A DNA stretch of 64,000 nt from Variovorax paradoxus (GCF_000834655.1 NZ_JXQQ01000012.1:52120-116119); one strand, 5' to 3'. Counted from the stretch's first letter, positions 7,869 to 16,897 are shown. The notes: generated by a model not told the origin, from the sequence alone. Numbers and translations are program-made.

Positions 7869-8552
7869 ATGAACCTTCTGCTTGTTGAGGACGATCTCGA
7901 TCTCGGCAACGGCGTGCGCATTGCGCTGGCCAACCAGGGCATGGATGTGGTGTGGGTCCGCCGGCTCGACGACGCCTTGCGCACCCTCGATGGCGGCACG
8001 TTCGACATGGTGCTGCTCGACCTGGGCCTGCCCGATGGCGACGGGCTCGATCTCCTGTTCCGCCTGCGGCGAGACCGGCAGATCCTGCCGGTGCTGGTGC
8101 TGAGCGCGCGCGATGCGCTCGACGACCGCCTGCGAAGCCTGGACGACGGCGCGGACGATTACCTCGTCAAGCCCTTCGCGCTCGCCGAACTGCTCTCGCG
8201 CGTGCGGGCGCTGGCGCGCCGCAGCTACGGCTTCAACGACGAGACCATCCGCATGCGAGGCCTCGCGCTGCACGAGCCGACGCGCGGCGTGATCGTCGAT
8301 GGCGAACCGGTAGAGCTCTCGCGCTGCGAGTTCGACCTGCTCGCGCTCCTTCTGAAGCGCACCGGCCGCGTCGTCACGCGCCGCGTGATGGAAGAGCAGG
8401 TGCTGCCCGGCGGCCAGGCCAACGGCAGCAACTCGCTCGAGGTGCACATCTCCAACCTGCGCAAGAAGATCGGGCAGGGCTACATCCGTACGGTGCGTGG
8501 CATCGGCTACGTGATCGATGTGCAGTCGCTGGTCCGGAGCACGCCCAAGTGA
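7869..8552 (+). CDS. OmpR-family response regulator (first two-component system)
   Basis: A 227-residue regulator. The receiver domain has the acidic pair in LLVEDDLDLG, phospho-acceptor D51 in VLLDLGLPDGDG, the TS position in VLSARD, and K in LVKPF. The winged-helix output domain ends in SLEVHISNLRKKIG and TVRGIGYVID. ATG 7869 gives the standard domain start. Its TGA overlaps the kinase ATG by one base (TGATG), so the two are co-translated. It probably controls envelope functions, given lpxO downstream, but that is inference. Confidence 0.93.
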   Translation: MNLLLVEDDLDLGNGVRIALANQGMDVVWVRRLDDALRTLDGGTFDMVLLDLGLPDGDGLDLLFRLRRDRQILPVLVLSARDALDDRLRSLDDGADDYLVKPFALAELLSRVRALARRSYGFNDETIRMRGLALHEPTRGVIVDGEPVELSRCEFDLLALLLKRTGRVVTRRVMEEQVLPGGQANGSNSLEVHISNLRKKIGQGYIRTVRGIGYVIDVQSLVRSTPK

Positions 8553-9976
8553 TGCAGGCCCTGGCGTTGCGCTGGAAGAAGTGGAAGCAGCCTTCGCTGA
8601 TGCGGCGCCTCCTGCTCGCGCAGATGGCGGTGGTGGCCCTGCTGTGGACCATGGCCATCGCGCTGCTGCTCTACGACTCGTACGAAGACCCCGAGCTGCT
8701 GAAGTACCAGAAGATCTTCCACACCATCACGGTGATCGCGGACAACCTGGCCGACCGGCCCGATCTCCAGCAGGAGACGCTGGCCGCCTTCGACCAGGTG
8801 CTGGTCGAGGCCTCTGGCGACGGCGATGCCGCCTCGGACACGGCAGCCGTGATGCAGGTGTGGCAGAAGGACCGGTTGATCTACCGCTCCACGGCGGGCG
8901 TGCCCGTCATCCTCAACACGGTGCCCAACCGCATCGAGACCGTGAAGGCAGGGGGCCGCGAATGGCGTGCGCGCACGCACGTGTCCGCCACCTCCGATAC
9001 GCGCGTGATGCTGGCCGAGCCGAGCGTCTGGCGGCTGACCGTCACGATGGCGTACCGGGGCTACTACCTGCTGCCGCTGGTGATCAGCCTTCCGTTCCTG
9101 ATCTTTCCGGCATGGCTCTCGATGCGCGTGGCGCTGCGGCCCTGGCGGCAGGTGACCAAGGAAACCTCCGAGCGCGGGCCCGCCGACATGACGCCGCTGT
9201 CGTACACGCCGCCGCACAAGGAGCTCAAGCCGCTGGTGCAGAGCATCAACAGCCTCCTGCAGCGCGTGCGCGACAGCACCTCGCGCGAGCGCAGCCTCAT
9301 TGCCGACGCGGCCCACGAACTGCGAACGCCGCTCGCGGCGATGCGTGTGAACGTGGAGGCGCTCAAGGAGCAGAGCACCGACGAAGGCCAGCGCGAACTC
9401 ATGGGCAACCTGCTGCGCAGCAACGACCGCGCCGCACGGCTGGTGGGGCAGCTGCTGCAGCTCATGCGCAGCGATGCGGTGCTGCACGGCGACCTGCCCG
9501 TCATGCTGTCGCTCGATGCGCTGGTGCAGGACCGGCTGGCGATGATCGAGGACCTGGCGCGCGCCCGCGGCGTGGAGCTCGAGCTCGATGGCGAGGGCCC
9601 CGTGCCGGTGCTGGGCGAACGCGAAAGCCTGGCCTCGATGGTGGACAACCTCATCAACAACGCCATCAAGTACAGCCCCGGGAACGGAACGGTCAGGGTG
9701 CAGGTGGCCCGCGAGGGCGACCGGGCGGTGCTGACCGTGGCGGACCAGGGCCCCGGCATTCCGCCCGCGCTGCGCGAGCGGGTGTTCGACCGGTTCTTCC
9801 GCAACCCCGACCAAACCCAGAGCGGCAGCGGGCTGGGCCTGGCCATCGTCAAGTCGGTGATCGACAGGCACGGCGGCGACGTCGTGCTCGACGAAGCCCT
9901 GGGCGGGGGCCTGCGGGCCCGGGTGCGGCTGCCGCTGGCGGCGGCCGAGGCGCCACAGCCCATGCTGTGCACCTGA
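8552..9976 (+). CDS. Sensor histidine kinase (first two-component system)
   Basis: A 474-residue membrane kinase. Transmembrane segment 1 is at about residues 20-45, a periplasmic sensor region of about 130 residues follows, and transmembrane segment 2 is at about 170-190. The H-box ADAAHELRTPLAAMR has its histidine near 254. The catalytic domain has the N-box NLINNAIKYSP, the G1 box DQGPGIP and GSGLGLAIVKS. The architecture is of the QseC/PmrB/TctE kind. The start was chosen at the TGATG overlap with the regulator; the longer reading frame upstream runs inside the regulator gene and is not protein-like. Confidence 0.93.
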   Translation: MQALALRWKKWKQPSLMRRLLLAQMAVVALLWTMAIALLLYDSYEDPELLKYQKIFHTITVIADNLADRPDLQQETLAAFDQVLVEASGDGDAASDTAAVMQVWQKDRLIYRSTAGVPVILNTVPNRIETVKAGGREWRARTHVSATSDTRVMLAEPSVWRLTVTMAYRGYYLLPLVISLPFLIFPAWLSMRVALRPWRQVTKETSERGPADMTPLSYTPPHKELKPLVQSINSLLQRVRDSTSRERSLIADAAHELRTPLAAMRVNVEALKEQSTDEGQRELMGNLLRSNDRAARLVGQLLQLMRSDAVLHGDLPVMLSLDALVQDRLAMIEDLARARGVELELDGEGPVPVLGERESLASMVDNLINNAIKYSPGNGTVRVQVAREGDRAVLTVADQGPGIPPALRERVFDRFFRNPDQTQSGSGLGLAIVKSVIDRHGGDVVLDEALGGGLRARVRLPLAAAEAPQPMLCT

Positions 9977-10079
9977 AACCTCCCTCCCGGCACGGCCAAA
10001 GGCCTGGTCAGGTCCGATCCGGGGCGGAGAATTACAATGCCCGGCTACCCCCGGCGCCGTCTACAGGACACTTTCAACA

Positions 10080-10976
10080 ATGAAGTGGGTCATTCTTGCT
10101 ATCTTCGCGCTCAGCGCGCTCTACGTTCACTTCCGCGGGCAGGTCCGGCATCGTTTCTTCAGACAGCTCTCTGATCACTCGACCTTCCTCGCGCCGCTGA
10201 ACGTCTTCATGTACATCTTCTCGAAGGTGCCGGGTACGCCGTACCTGTCGCCCGCGGAGTTCCCCGAGATGCGGGTGCTCGAGCAGAACTGGGAAGTCAT
10301 TCGCGAAGAAGCGCTGGCCATGCGCAACGGCGGCAGCATCAAGGCGTCGAGCCAGTTCAACGACGTGGGCTTCAACTCCTTCTTCAAGAGCGGCTGGAAG
10401 CGCTTCTATCTCAAGTGGTACGACGAGGCGCATCCCTCCGCCGCCATCCTGTGCCCGCGCACGACCGAGCTGCTCAAGGGCATCGGCACCATCAAGGCAG
10501 CCATGTTCGCCGAGCTGCCGCCGGGCAGCCGCCTCGTGCGCCACCGCGATCCGTTCGCCGGTTCGCTGCGCTACCACCTGGGGCTGTGGACGCCCGGTGT
10601 CGAAGGCTGCTACATCGACGTCGACGGCCAGCGCTACCACTGGCGCGACGGCGAAGCCGTGGTGTTCGACGAGACCTTCATCCACTACGCCGAGAACACG
10701 ACCGATCACGACCGCGTGATCCTGTTCTGCGACATCGAGCGTCCGCTGAAGTACCGCTGGGCCAGTGCGGTGAACCGCTGGTTCGCCAAGAACCTGCTGG
10801 CCGCGGCGAGCTCGCCCAACGATGCCGGCGACAAGACCGGCGGCATCAACCGCGCGTTCAAGTACATCTACCAGATCCGCGTCGTCGGCAAGCGCCTGAA
10901 GGCCTGGGACAAGCGGGCCTACTACCTCGTGAAATGGGCCATCTTCGGTGGCCTCGCGCTCTGGATCTTCTGGTAA
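10080..10976 (+). CDS. lpxO: Lipid A 2-hydroxylase LpxO (aspartyl/asparaginyl beta-hydroxylase family)
   Basis: A 298-residue Fe(II)/2-oxoglutarate dioxygenase with membrane-spanning segments at the N-terminus (residues 1-17) and C-terminus (about 285-298). The iron ligands are H155 and D157 in VRHRDPF and H202 in ETFIHYAEN, with the 2-oxoglutarate-binding arginine expected in the DHDRVILF segment. LpxO adds a 2-hydroxyl to a secondary acyl chain of lipid A on the cytoplasmic face of the inner membrane. It stands alone downstream of a two-component system, in a cluster with a PAP2 phosphatase that may also affect the envelope. It converges with a LysR gene, whose stop codon directly follows. 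Confidence 0.88.
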   Translation: MKWVILAIFALSALYVHFRGQVRHRFFRQLSDHSTFLAPLNVFMYIFSKVPGTPYLSPAEFPEMRVLEQNWEVIREEALAMRNGGSIKASSQFNDVGFNSFFKSGWKRFYLKWYDEAHPSAAILCPRTTELLKGIGTIKAAMFAELPPGSRLVRHRDPFAGSLRYHLGLWTPGVEGCYIDVDGQRYHWRDGEAVVFDETFIHYAENTTDHDRVILFCDIERPLKYRWASAVNRWFAKNLLAAASSPNDAGDKTGGINRAFKYIYQIRVVGKRLKAWDKRAYYLVKWAIFGGLALWIFW

Positions 10977-11891
10977 CTACGCAAGGCGCCCGGCGTGGGC
11001 GCCGACCATTTCCGCCAGCGCGTCGGCCACGGCCCTGACGCGCGGCGAGCGCCTCACGTCGGGGTGCACCACGCTCCACACCTCTCGCATCACAGGCCGG
11101 CCTTCGCCGGGCACTTCGACCAGTGCGGCATCGTCACGCGCCATGAAGTCCGGCAGCATCGCGAGGCCGAGGCCGCCGCGACAGGCGTTGTGCAGGGCCG
11201 TGAGGTCGTTGCTGCGGAGGACAAAAGGGCGCGAGCCCGCAAGCTCGGCCAGCAGCTGTTGATGCGGCACGTTGCCAGGCGAATCGCTGTAGCCCAGAAA
11301 ACGCCAGTCGCCCTCCGCGCGCGCGAGCCACACCGGTGCGGCGTAGAGGCGAAAGGCCAGTTCGCCGAGCTTGCGTGCGGCCAGGCCCGGCTCGGTCGGG
11401 CGCATGAACCGGATCGCGATGTCCGCGTCGCGGCGCTGCAGGTTGGCGCTGCGCAGTTCTCCGACGATGTCGAGCGCGATGCCGGGCCAACGATCGGCTT
11501 GCGCGGTCCACAGCGGCACGATGAAATGACTGGCGAAGGCCGGCGGTGCCGAGACGCGCACCGACCCCTGGTCCGCTGTGTTCGCCACGGCGGCCCGCGC
11601 GAAGGCCAGCACATCGTGCTCCAGCCGTTCGGCGGGTGCGAGCAACGCTTCGCCTTCTGCGGTCAGCGCCCAGCTGCGCGGCAGGCGGTCGAAAAGGCGC
11701 ACGCCGATGTGCGACTCCAGCGCACCGACCCGGCGCGCGACCGTCGAGTGCTCCACGCGCAACTGGCGCGCCGCGCCCGAGAGGCTGCCCTCGCGCGCCA
11801 CGGCCACGAAGAAGCGGATGTCGTCCCACGCAAGGGATGCAAGGGCAACGGGCGCAGAGGCATCGGGGCGGTGAGTTGGCGATTCGTGCAC
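10977..11891 (-). CDS. LysR family transcriptional regulator
   Basis: A 304-residue regulator. The helix-turn-helix at about residues 23-80 reads FFVAVAREGSLSGAARQL and VEHSTVARRVGALESHIGV, followed by a substrate-binding domain with RVSAPPAFASHF and a C-terminal DNA-accessory region. It is divergent from the GlcG-like gene at 11979 with 87 bases between, so that gene is the probable target. No convincing inverted repeat was found there. Confidence 0.9.
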   Translation of the reverse strand: MHESPTHRPDASAPVALASLAWDDIRFFVAVAREGSLSGAARQLRVEHSTVARRVGALESHIGVRLFDRLPRSWALTAEGEALLAPAERLEHDVLAFARAAVANTADQGSVRVSAPPAFASHFIVPLWTAQADRWPGIALDIVGELRSANLQRRDADIAIRFMRPTEPGLAARKLGELAFRLYAAPVWLARAEGDWRFLGYSDSPGNVPHQQLLAELAGSRPFVLRSNDLTALHNACRGGLGLAMLPDFMARDDAALVEVPGEGRPVMREVWSVVHPDVRRSPRVRAVADALAEMVGAHAGRLA

Positions 11892-11978
11892 AACGGATGC
11901 GAAGTTTTGGGGAATGGCCAGGCATTCTGCCCGCCGATATCGTCCTGTGCATCGTTCATCACTTCACCAGGATTCGCC

Positions 11979-12407
11979 ATGAGCACCGCGCCACAAACCT
12001 TCATTTCCTACGGACCGCCCGTGTCCCTCGACATCGCCCAGCGCGTTGCCGGGGCCGCCGAAGCCGAGGCGCGCGCGAACGGATGGCCGATGGTCATCGC
12101 GGTGATGGACAGCGCCGCCAACCTCGTGGTGCTGCACAAGATGGACCACGCGCAGATCGGCAGCGTCGAGATCGCGCAGGCCAAGGCGCGCAGCACCGTG
12201 CGCTTCAAGCGGCCGACGCGCGTGTTCGAAGAGGCGCTGGCCGCGGGGGGCCTCAACCTGCGCCTGCTGGCCACCGAGGGCGCATGCCCGCTCGAAGGCG
12301 GCCTGCCGCTGATGCACGAGGGCCGCCTCGTCGGCGCCATCGGCGTCTCGGGCATGCAATCGACGCAGGATGCGCAGGTGGCGGCGGCGGGCGCGGGGGC
12401 GCTCTGA
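11979..12407 (+). CDS. GlcG/HbpS-like heme-degradation-fold protein
   Basis: A 142-residue protein of the GlcG/HbpS (DUF336) family. Features are the helix VAGAAEAEARANGWPMVIAVMD, the KAR segment in EIAQAKARSTVRFKRPT, and the C-terminal GGLPLMHEGRLVGAIGVSG block. Family members bind small ligands or heme or assist nearby oxidoreductases. No signal peptide is apparent, so it is probably cytoplasmic. It is divergent from the LysR gene, which likely regulates it. The biochemical role is unknown. Confidence 0.8.
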   Translation: MSTAPQTFISYGPPVSLDIAQRVAGAAEAEARANGWPMVIAVMDSAANLVVLHKMDHAQIGSVEIAQAKARSTVRFKRPTRVFEEALAAGGLNLRLLATEGACPLEGGLPLMHEGRLVGAIGVSGMQSTQDAQVAAAGAGAL

Positions 12408-12428
12408 CTGCCGCCCCGACCGCGAGGT

Positions 12429-13145
12429 TCAGGCCTCGGCCAGCACCAGCCGTTCGCGCTTCGTTCGCGCCGAGCTGACAAGCACCGCGAGCAGCGTGCC
12501 GCCGACCACGTCGAGCAGCACGTGCTGCCGCGTCGCGAGCGTCGAGTAGACGATGCCGAAGGCCCACAGCAGGTTCACCCATTGCGTCCATGCGGGCGCG
12601 CCCACGCTGCGCAACTGGCGGCCCAGCAGCACGGCCGTGAACACCGCGAAGGCCACGTGCAGCGAAGGGAAGGCATTGCCGCCCACGTCGGTGGCCTTGA
12701 GGAACTGCAGCGCCGGGTACTGCGACCAGTCGACCGGGAACACCGGCACCGTGGTGGGAAAGAACCAGAACACCACCAGGCCGATGGCCGCCATGACCGC
12801 AGCGCCCTGCGCGCAGGTCCAGAGCTCGGCCTTGTCCTTCGCGAGGGCGGGAGCGAGCGAGATGTAGAACCACAGCGAGCCGTACAGCAGCATCGCGTCG
12901 TCGCTCACGGCCACCCAACGGTCGATGGCCGTGAGCGGCATCACCGCCGGCGTCGACGGTGGGTTGTGCATCACCCAGAAATAGAGGAAGAAGAAGCCCG
13001 AGATGCCGGCCGTGGTGCCGATCATCTTGACGAGCCAGAGCGTCGCGATCCGCTGTCCCAATGCCAGGTACCAGGGCACGGAAGGAAGGCATGTGGGGCT
13101 CGAGCGGGATGTCACCGATGCGGCTTTCATGAAGGGGAGCGCCAC
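12429..13145 (-). CDS. PAP2 family membrane phosphatase
   Basis: A 238-residue integral membrane protein with about five or six hydrophobic segments. The PAP2 catalytic residues are visible: FPSLHVAF with H163, and R206-x-H208-x3-D212 in TRQHVLLDVVGG. Enzymes of this family dephosphorylate phosphatidic acid, undecaprenyl pyrophosphate or lipid A phosphate. The location beside a two-component system and near lpxO makes an envelope-lipid role plausible. The start could also be the internal ATG six codons in (about 13130). Confidence 0.82.
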   Translation of the reverse strand: MALPFMKAASVTSRSSPTCLPSVPWYLALGQRIATLWLVKMIGTTAGISGFFFLYFWVMHNPPSTPAVMPLTAIDRWVAVSDDAMLLYGSLWFYISLAPALAKDKAELWTCAQGAAVMAAIGLVVFWFFPTTVPVFPVDWSQYPALQFLKATDVGGNAFPSLHVAFAVFTAVLLGRQLRSVGAPAWTQWVNLLWAFGIVYSTLATRQHVLLDVVGGTLLAVLVSSARTKRERLVLAEA

Positions 13146-13252
13146 AGCTTATGCAACCGCATTGCGTGAACATTGCGCCTGGAGCGCGCAGGGGCTCTCC
13201 TAGAATGTCCCGCCTGTCCGCCATCGCCCTCCCTCCAGCCTCCATTCCCCTC

Positions 13253-13933
13253 ATGAGAATCCTGCTTGTCGAAGACGAAGTCGATCTGGCGCAGGCGCTC
13301 GCGTCGGCCTTGCGCCAGAACCAGGCGGTGGTCGATGTGGCGAGCTCGCTGCGCGAAGCCCAGGAGGCCGCGCTCGGCGCGCAGCACGACGTGATCGTGC
13401 TCGACCGCGGCCTGCCTGACGGCGACGGCCTCTCGCTCGTGGGGTTCCTGCGCCAGAACGACGTCGCCGCCGCCGTGCTGGTGCTCACCGCCATGTCCGA
13501 CGTGGCAGAGCGCGTGCTGAGCCTCGATGGCGGCGCGGACGACTACCTTGCCAAGCCCTTCTCGATGGACGAGCTCATGGCGCGCGTGCGCGCGCTGGCG
13601 CGGCGCCCTGCGGTGCGCGCCAGCCTCGTCATGACGCTCGGGCAATTGCGCTTCGACCACCACGCGCGGCAGGCGCACGTGGGCGAGGCAAGCCTCACGC
13701 TGCCGCGGCGCGAACTGCTGGTGCTGGAGACCTTGCTCGAACACCGCGGCCGCACGGTGCTGCGCGAAGCGCTGCAGGACCGCGTGTACGGCCACAAGGA
13801 CGACATCCAGTCGAACGCGCTCGACACGCACGTCTCGCGCCTGCGCTCCAAGCTCGACAAGGCGGGCGCGCAGGTCGAGATCCACGCGATCCGCGGCGTG
13901 GGCTACCTCATCTGCGCGGCATCTTCGCCGTGA
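13253..13933 (+). CDS. OmpR-family response regulator (second two-component system)
   Basis: A 226-residue regulator. MRILLVEDEVDLAQAL carries the acidic pocket, phospho-acceptor D51 sits in IVLDRGLPDGDG, TAMS supplies the threonine, and K is in LAKPFSMDEL. The C-terminal winged helix contains NALDTHVSRLRSKLD and AIRGVGYLI. ATG 13253 is the conserved family start; an in-frame ATG at 13205 would add 16 residues of unrelated sequence. It is followed after four bases by its kinase and is divergent from the PAP2 gene. Confidence 0.93.
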   Translation: MRILLVEDEVDLAQALASALRQNQAVVDVASSLREAQEAALGAQHDVIVLDRGLPDGDGLSLVGFLRQNDVAAAVLVLTAMSDVAERVLSLDGGADDYLAKPFSMDELMARVRALARRPAVRASLVMTLGQLRFDHHARQAHVGEASLTLPRRELLVLETLLEHRGRTVLREALQDRVYGHKDDIQSNALDTHVSRLRSKLDKAGAQVEIHAIRGVGYLICAASSP

Positions 13934-13937
13934 TGCC

Positions 13938-15287
13938 ATGAGCCTGAGCCTGCTCTCGCTGCGCTGGCGGCTGATCTGGAGCCTGATCCTGCTGCAGGTG
14001 GTGGTCGGCTCGCTGGTGCTGGGCGGCTTCATCGGACTGGCGTGGATGCTGGGCCGCGTGGTCGACGAGAGCGGACAGGAGACCGTTGCCGTGATCCAGC
14101 GCGCGCTGGCCCACGACGCAAGCGGCCGGCTGGTGGTGGCGCCCACGGCCGACTTCCAGCGGCTGCAGAAGGGCGACCCGTCCTTCTGGTTCATCGCGCG
14201 CGATGCCGCGGGCGCCGAAGTGCGCCACGGCGACGTGCCGCCGCGGTATGCGACGCTCGTGCGCACGCTCGACGGCATCGCGCGCACCGCCATCGAGCCC
14301 GAGAAGGACAACACCCAGCCCAAGGCGCGCTTCGAGCGCGTCGAGACGGCCGCGGGTCCGGTCAACGTGCTCGCGCAGACCGGCAGCCCGCTGTCGCTGA
14401 AGAACACGCTAAAGGGCACGGGCCTCGTGTTCCTGTGGCTGGTGGCGCCGATGGCGCTGCTCACCAGCCTGGGTGTGATCCTGGCCACGCCCTTCGTGGT
14501 GAAGCGCGGCCTGCAGGGCGTGGTGGCGACCGCGGAGCATGCGGAGGGCATCGACGTGCACGAGCGCACCACGCGCCTGCCGCTCGCGAATGTGGCGAGC
14601 GAAATCCGACCGCTGGTCAACGCCGTCAACCGCGCCTTCGACCGGCTCAACGAAGGCTATGACCGGCAGGAGCGCTTCCTGGCCGACGCCGCGCACGAGC
14701 TGCGCACGCCGATCACCACGCTGCAGATCCACCTCGAAGGGTTGCCGAACGATCCGCTCAAGGTGAAGCTGATGCAGGCCTCGGCGCGCCTGGCCACGCT
14801 GGCCGAGCAATTGCTCGACCTGCAGCGCCTGGACCACGTCGTGCCGCAGGAGGAGCCGGTGGACCTGAAGTCGCTGTGCGAGCGCGTGGCGGCCGACATC
14901 GCGCCGCTCGCGATCCAGAACCGCTGCACGCTCTCGGTCGATGCGCCGCAGCAACTCATGGTGCACGGCGATGCGCCTTCGCTCGAACGCGCGCTCACCA
15001 ACCTGATCCAGAACGCCATCGAGCATGGCGGGCAGGGCTGCGACATCGAGGTGCGCCTGTGCGCGCCCTCGTGCATCGAGGTGCTGGATTCGGGGCCCGG
15101 CATTCCCGAAGCGGACCGCGAGCGCGTGGTGGCGCCGTTTCACCGGCTCGTGCCGCGCGGGCGCGGCGCGGGGCTCGGGCTTCATCTCGTGGCCGAGGTC
15201 GCGCGGCTGCATCGCGGCCAGTTGACCATCGGGTCGAGCGAATCGGGCGGCGCGAAGATGCGGCTCGAACTGAACCTCGGTGCCTGA
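13938..15287 (+). CDS. Sensor histidine kinase (second two-component system)
   Basis: A 449-residue membrane kinase with transmembrane segments at about residues 13-37 and 160-185 and a short periplasmic domain between. The H-box LADAAHELRTPITTLQ has its histidine near 252. The N-box is NLIQNAIEHGG, the G1 box DSGPGIP, and GAGLGLHLV serves as the G2 box. The organisation matches small QseC/TctE-type sensors. It forms an operon with the regulator upstream. The ligand is unknown. Confidence 0.93.
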   Translation: MSLSLLSLRWRLIWSLILLQVVVGSLVLGGFIGLAWMLGRVVDESGQETVAVIQRALAHDASGRLVVAPTADFQRLQKGDPSFWFIARDAAGAEVRHGDVPPRYATLVRTLDGIARTAIEPEKDNTQPKARFERVETAAGPVNVLAQTGSPLSLKNTLKGTGLVFLWLVAPMALLTSLGVILATPFVVKRGLQGVVATAEHAEGIDVHERTTRLPLANVASEIRPLVNAVNRAFDRLNEGYDRQERFLADAAHELRTPITTLQIHLEGLPNDPLKVKLMQASARLATLAEQLLDLQRLDHVVPQEEPVDLKSLCERVAADIAPLAIQNRCTLSVDAPQQLMVHGDAPSLERALTNLIQNAIEHGGQGCDIEVRLCAPSCIEVLDSGPGIPEADRERVVAPFHRLVPRGRGAGLGLHLVAEVARLHRGQLTIGSSESGGAKMRLELNLGA

Positions 15288-15300
15288 GAGCTTTGCTGCC

Positions 15301-15522
15301 ATGAACCTCATCGACCGCATGCCCGAACCCACGAATCTCGCCAGCGCGCAGGCGTTGATCGCGCGCGTGCAGGCGGTTCTCGATGCCCAGGGGCTGGCCA
15401 TGCGGCCACCGCCGCCCGAGCCCACCACCTGCTGCGGGCGCGGCTGCAACGGCTGCGTGTGGGAGGGCTGGCTCGCCGCGGTGAACTACTGGCGCGACGA
15501 GGCCTCGCTGCTGCTGGCCTGA
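15301..15522 (+). CDS. Small cysteine-rich oxidoreductase-like protein
   Basis: A 73-residue protein whose core PPPPEPTTCCGRGCNGCVW matches the small proline/cysteine motif of the oxidoreductase-like N-terminal domain family (PF09791-type). Its four clustered cysteines could bind a metal or iron-sulfur centre. It starts at ATG 15301, only 13 bases after the kinase stop, and may be cotranscribed with it. The function is unknown. Confidence 0.75.
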   Translation: MNLIDRMPEPTNLASAQALIARVQAVLDAQGLAMRPPPPEPTTCCGRGCNGCVWEGWLAAVNYWRDEASLLLA

Positions 15523-15537
15523 CGCCCGCTTGGCGGC

Positions 15538-16014
15538 CTAGCGGGTCTCCCAGAACCCGCGGTGCGTGGCGATCATTTCCTCGGCCACTTCAGGCACCGG
15601 CCCGATCACCTCGATCTGTTTTTGCCCGCGCGCGAACACCTCGCGGCAGGGCAGGCTCAGCGTCGGGTTCTCGGGGTGGTCGCCCGTGAGCGCGAGGAGC
15701 GCCGATTCTTCGGCGCCGTAGACCAGGCGCCCGATGTTCGCCCAGTAGCTCGTGCCCGCGCACATCGCGCAGGGCTCGAAGGTGGTCACCAGCGTGCATT
15801 GCCAGAGGTAATCGGCCGGCCAGTTCTGCGCGGCGTGGCGCGCGAGCGTGGCCTCGGCGTGATTGACCGTGTCGATGTTGCCCTGCTCGGCGAGGATGGT
15901 CTCGCCATCGGGCGCGACGAGCACCGCGCCGAAGGGGTGGTGGCCCATCGCCATCGCGCGGCGGGCCACCTCGTCGGCACGCCGCAGCGCCTTGATGGCT
16001 TGCACCGGCGTCAT
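15538..16014 (-). CDS. Nucleoside deaminase (cytidine/guanine deaminase-like), second copy
   Basis: A 158-residue zinc deaminase. HHPFG is near residue 25, HAE is at 52-54 (zinc histidine and catalytic glutamate), and PCAMC at 81-85 supplies the zinc cysteines. The segment NIGRLVYG is shared with the first deaminase at 969-1499. It is the last gene of an operon with a complete NMT1-type ABC transporter, separated from the permease by a 100-base repeat. It likely deaminates the transported heterocycle in the cytoplasm to provide ammonia. The substrate is not determinable here. Confidence 0.87.
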   Translation of the reverse strand: MTPVQAIKALRRADEVARRAMAMGHHPFGAVLVAPDGETILAEQGNIDTVNHAEATLARHAAQNWPADYLWQCTLVTTFEPCAMCAGTSYWANIGRLVYGAEESALLALTGDHPENPTLSLPCREVFARGQKQIEVIGPVPEVAEEMIATHRGFWETR

Positions 16015-16026
16015 GCCCTTTGACCC

Positions 16027-16130
16027 CTTCGGGAAACACCGCGTAACCGGCTTTGCCGGGCCGTTGGTGTTGCCCCCGGCGAGGGGGTCGGCGAAGCGAC
16101 ACGAAGTGCGCGAAGACTGGGGGAGAGCTT
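16027..16130 (-). repeat. Dispersed ~100-bp intergenic repeat, copy 2
   Basis: This stretch lies between the permease stop and the deaminase start and matches 871-969 in order and orientation. It contains AACCGGCTTTGCCGG, GCCCCCGGCGAGGGGG (hairpin-forming), GCGAAGCGACACGAAGTGCG and a final GAGCTT that abuts the stop codon. Both copies adjoin deaminase genes. Confidence 0.75.
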
Positions 16131-16897
16131 CATGCCTGGGAGCCGCGGTGGGCCCAGCCGGTCGTGTGCTTTTCGATCACGCTGAAGAGTTCATACATCA
16201 GCATCGCCATCGCACCCACCACCATCAGCCCCGCGAAGGCCAGGCCCATCTGCATGGCCGAGCCGGCGGAGATCAGCAGGTAGCCGATGCCCTCGTTGGC
16301 CGCGGTCATCTCGCTCACCGTGGTGCCGACGAAAGCCAGCGTGATCGCCACCTTCAGCGAGCCGAAGAAGTAGGGCATGGAGCGCGGCAGGCCGATCTTC
16401 ATGAGCACGTCCCAGCGCTTGGCGCCGAGCACGCGCAGCACGTCTTCGAGCTCGGGCTCCAGCGTGGCCAGGCCCGTCGCGATGTTGACCATGATCGGGA
16501 AGAAGCTGATCAGGAAGGCCGTGAGAATCGCCGGCCCCACGCCGATGCCGAACCACACCACCAGGATCGGCACGAAGGCCGCCTTGGGCAGCGCGTTGAA
16601 GGCCGTCATGAGCGGATAGATCGCCGCATACGCGATGCGCGAACTGCCGATCACGAAGCCCATCAGCACGCCCACCACGATCGCCAGGCCAAAGCCCGCC
16701 ATCGTGACCCAGAACGTGCGCCACGCGTGGCCCGCGATGATTTCCTTGTATTCCCAGAACTGCGTCCAGATGCGCCACGGGCTCGGGAAGATGAAGTCCG
16801 AGACTTCGAAGCCCGCGCAGACGATCTGCCACAGCAGCAGCACCGCGACCAGCAGCAGCCAGGGCGACCAGCGTTCGATTTGCTTGGTGTTCTTCAT
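16130..16897 (-). CDS. ABC transporter permease (NMT1-type system)
   Basis: A 255-residue inner-membrane protein with about six transmembrane segments, of the SsuC/TauC/ThiX type. The cytoplasmic coupling loop reads ATLEPELEDVLRVLGAKRWDVLMKIGLP, a typical EAA-loop equivalent with the conserved glycine. It forms an operon with the ATPase (10 bases upstream) and the binding protein, and feeds the deaminase downstream. By family it imports a sulfonate, pyrimidine or other small heterocycle. Confidence 0.9.
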   Translation of the reverse strand: MKNTKQIERWSPWLLLVAVLLLWQIVCAGFEVSDFIFPSPWRIWTQFWEYKEIIAGHAWRTFWVTMAGFGLAIVVGVLMGFVIGSSRIAYAAIYPLMTAFNALPKAAFVPILVVWFGIGVGPAILTAFLISFFPIMVNIATGLATLEPELEDVLRVLGAKRWDVLMKIGLPRSMPYFFGSLKVAITLAFVGTTVSEMTAANEGIGYLLISAGSAMQMGLAFAGLMVVGAMAMLMYELFSVIEKHTTGWAHRGSQA

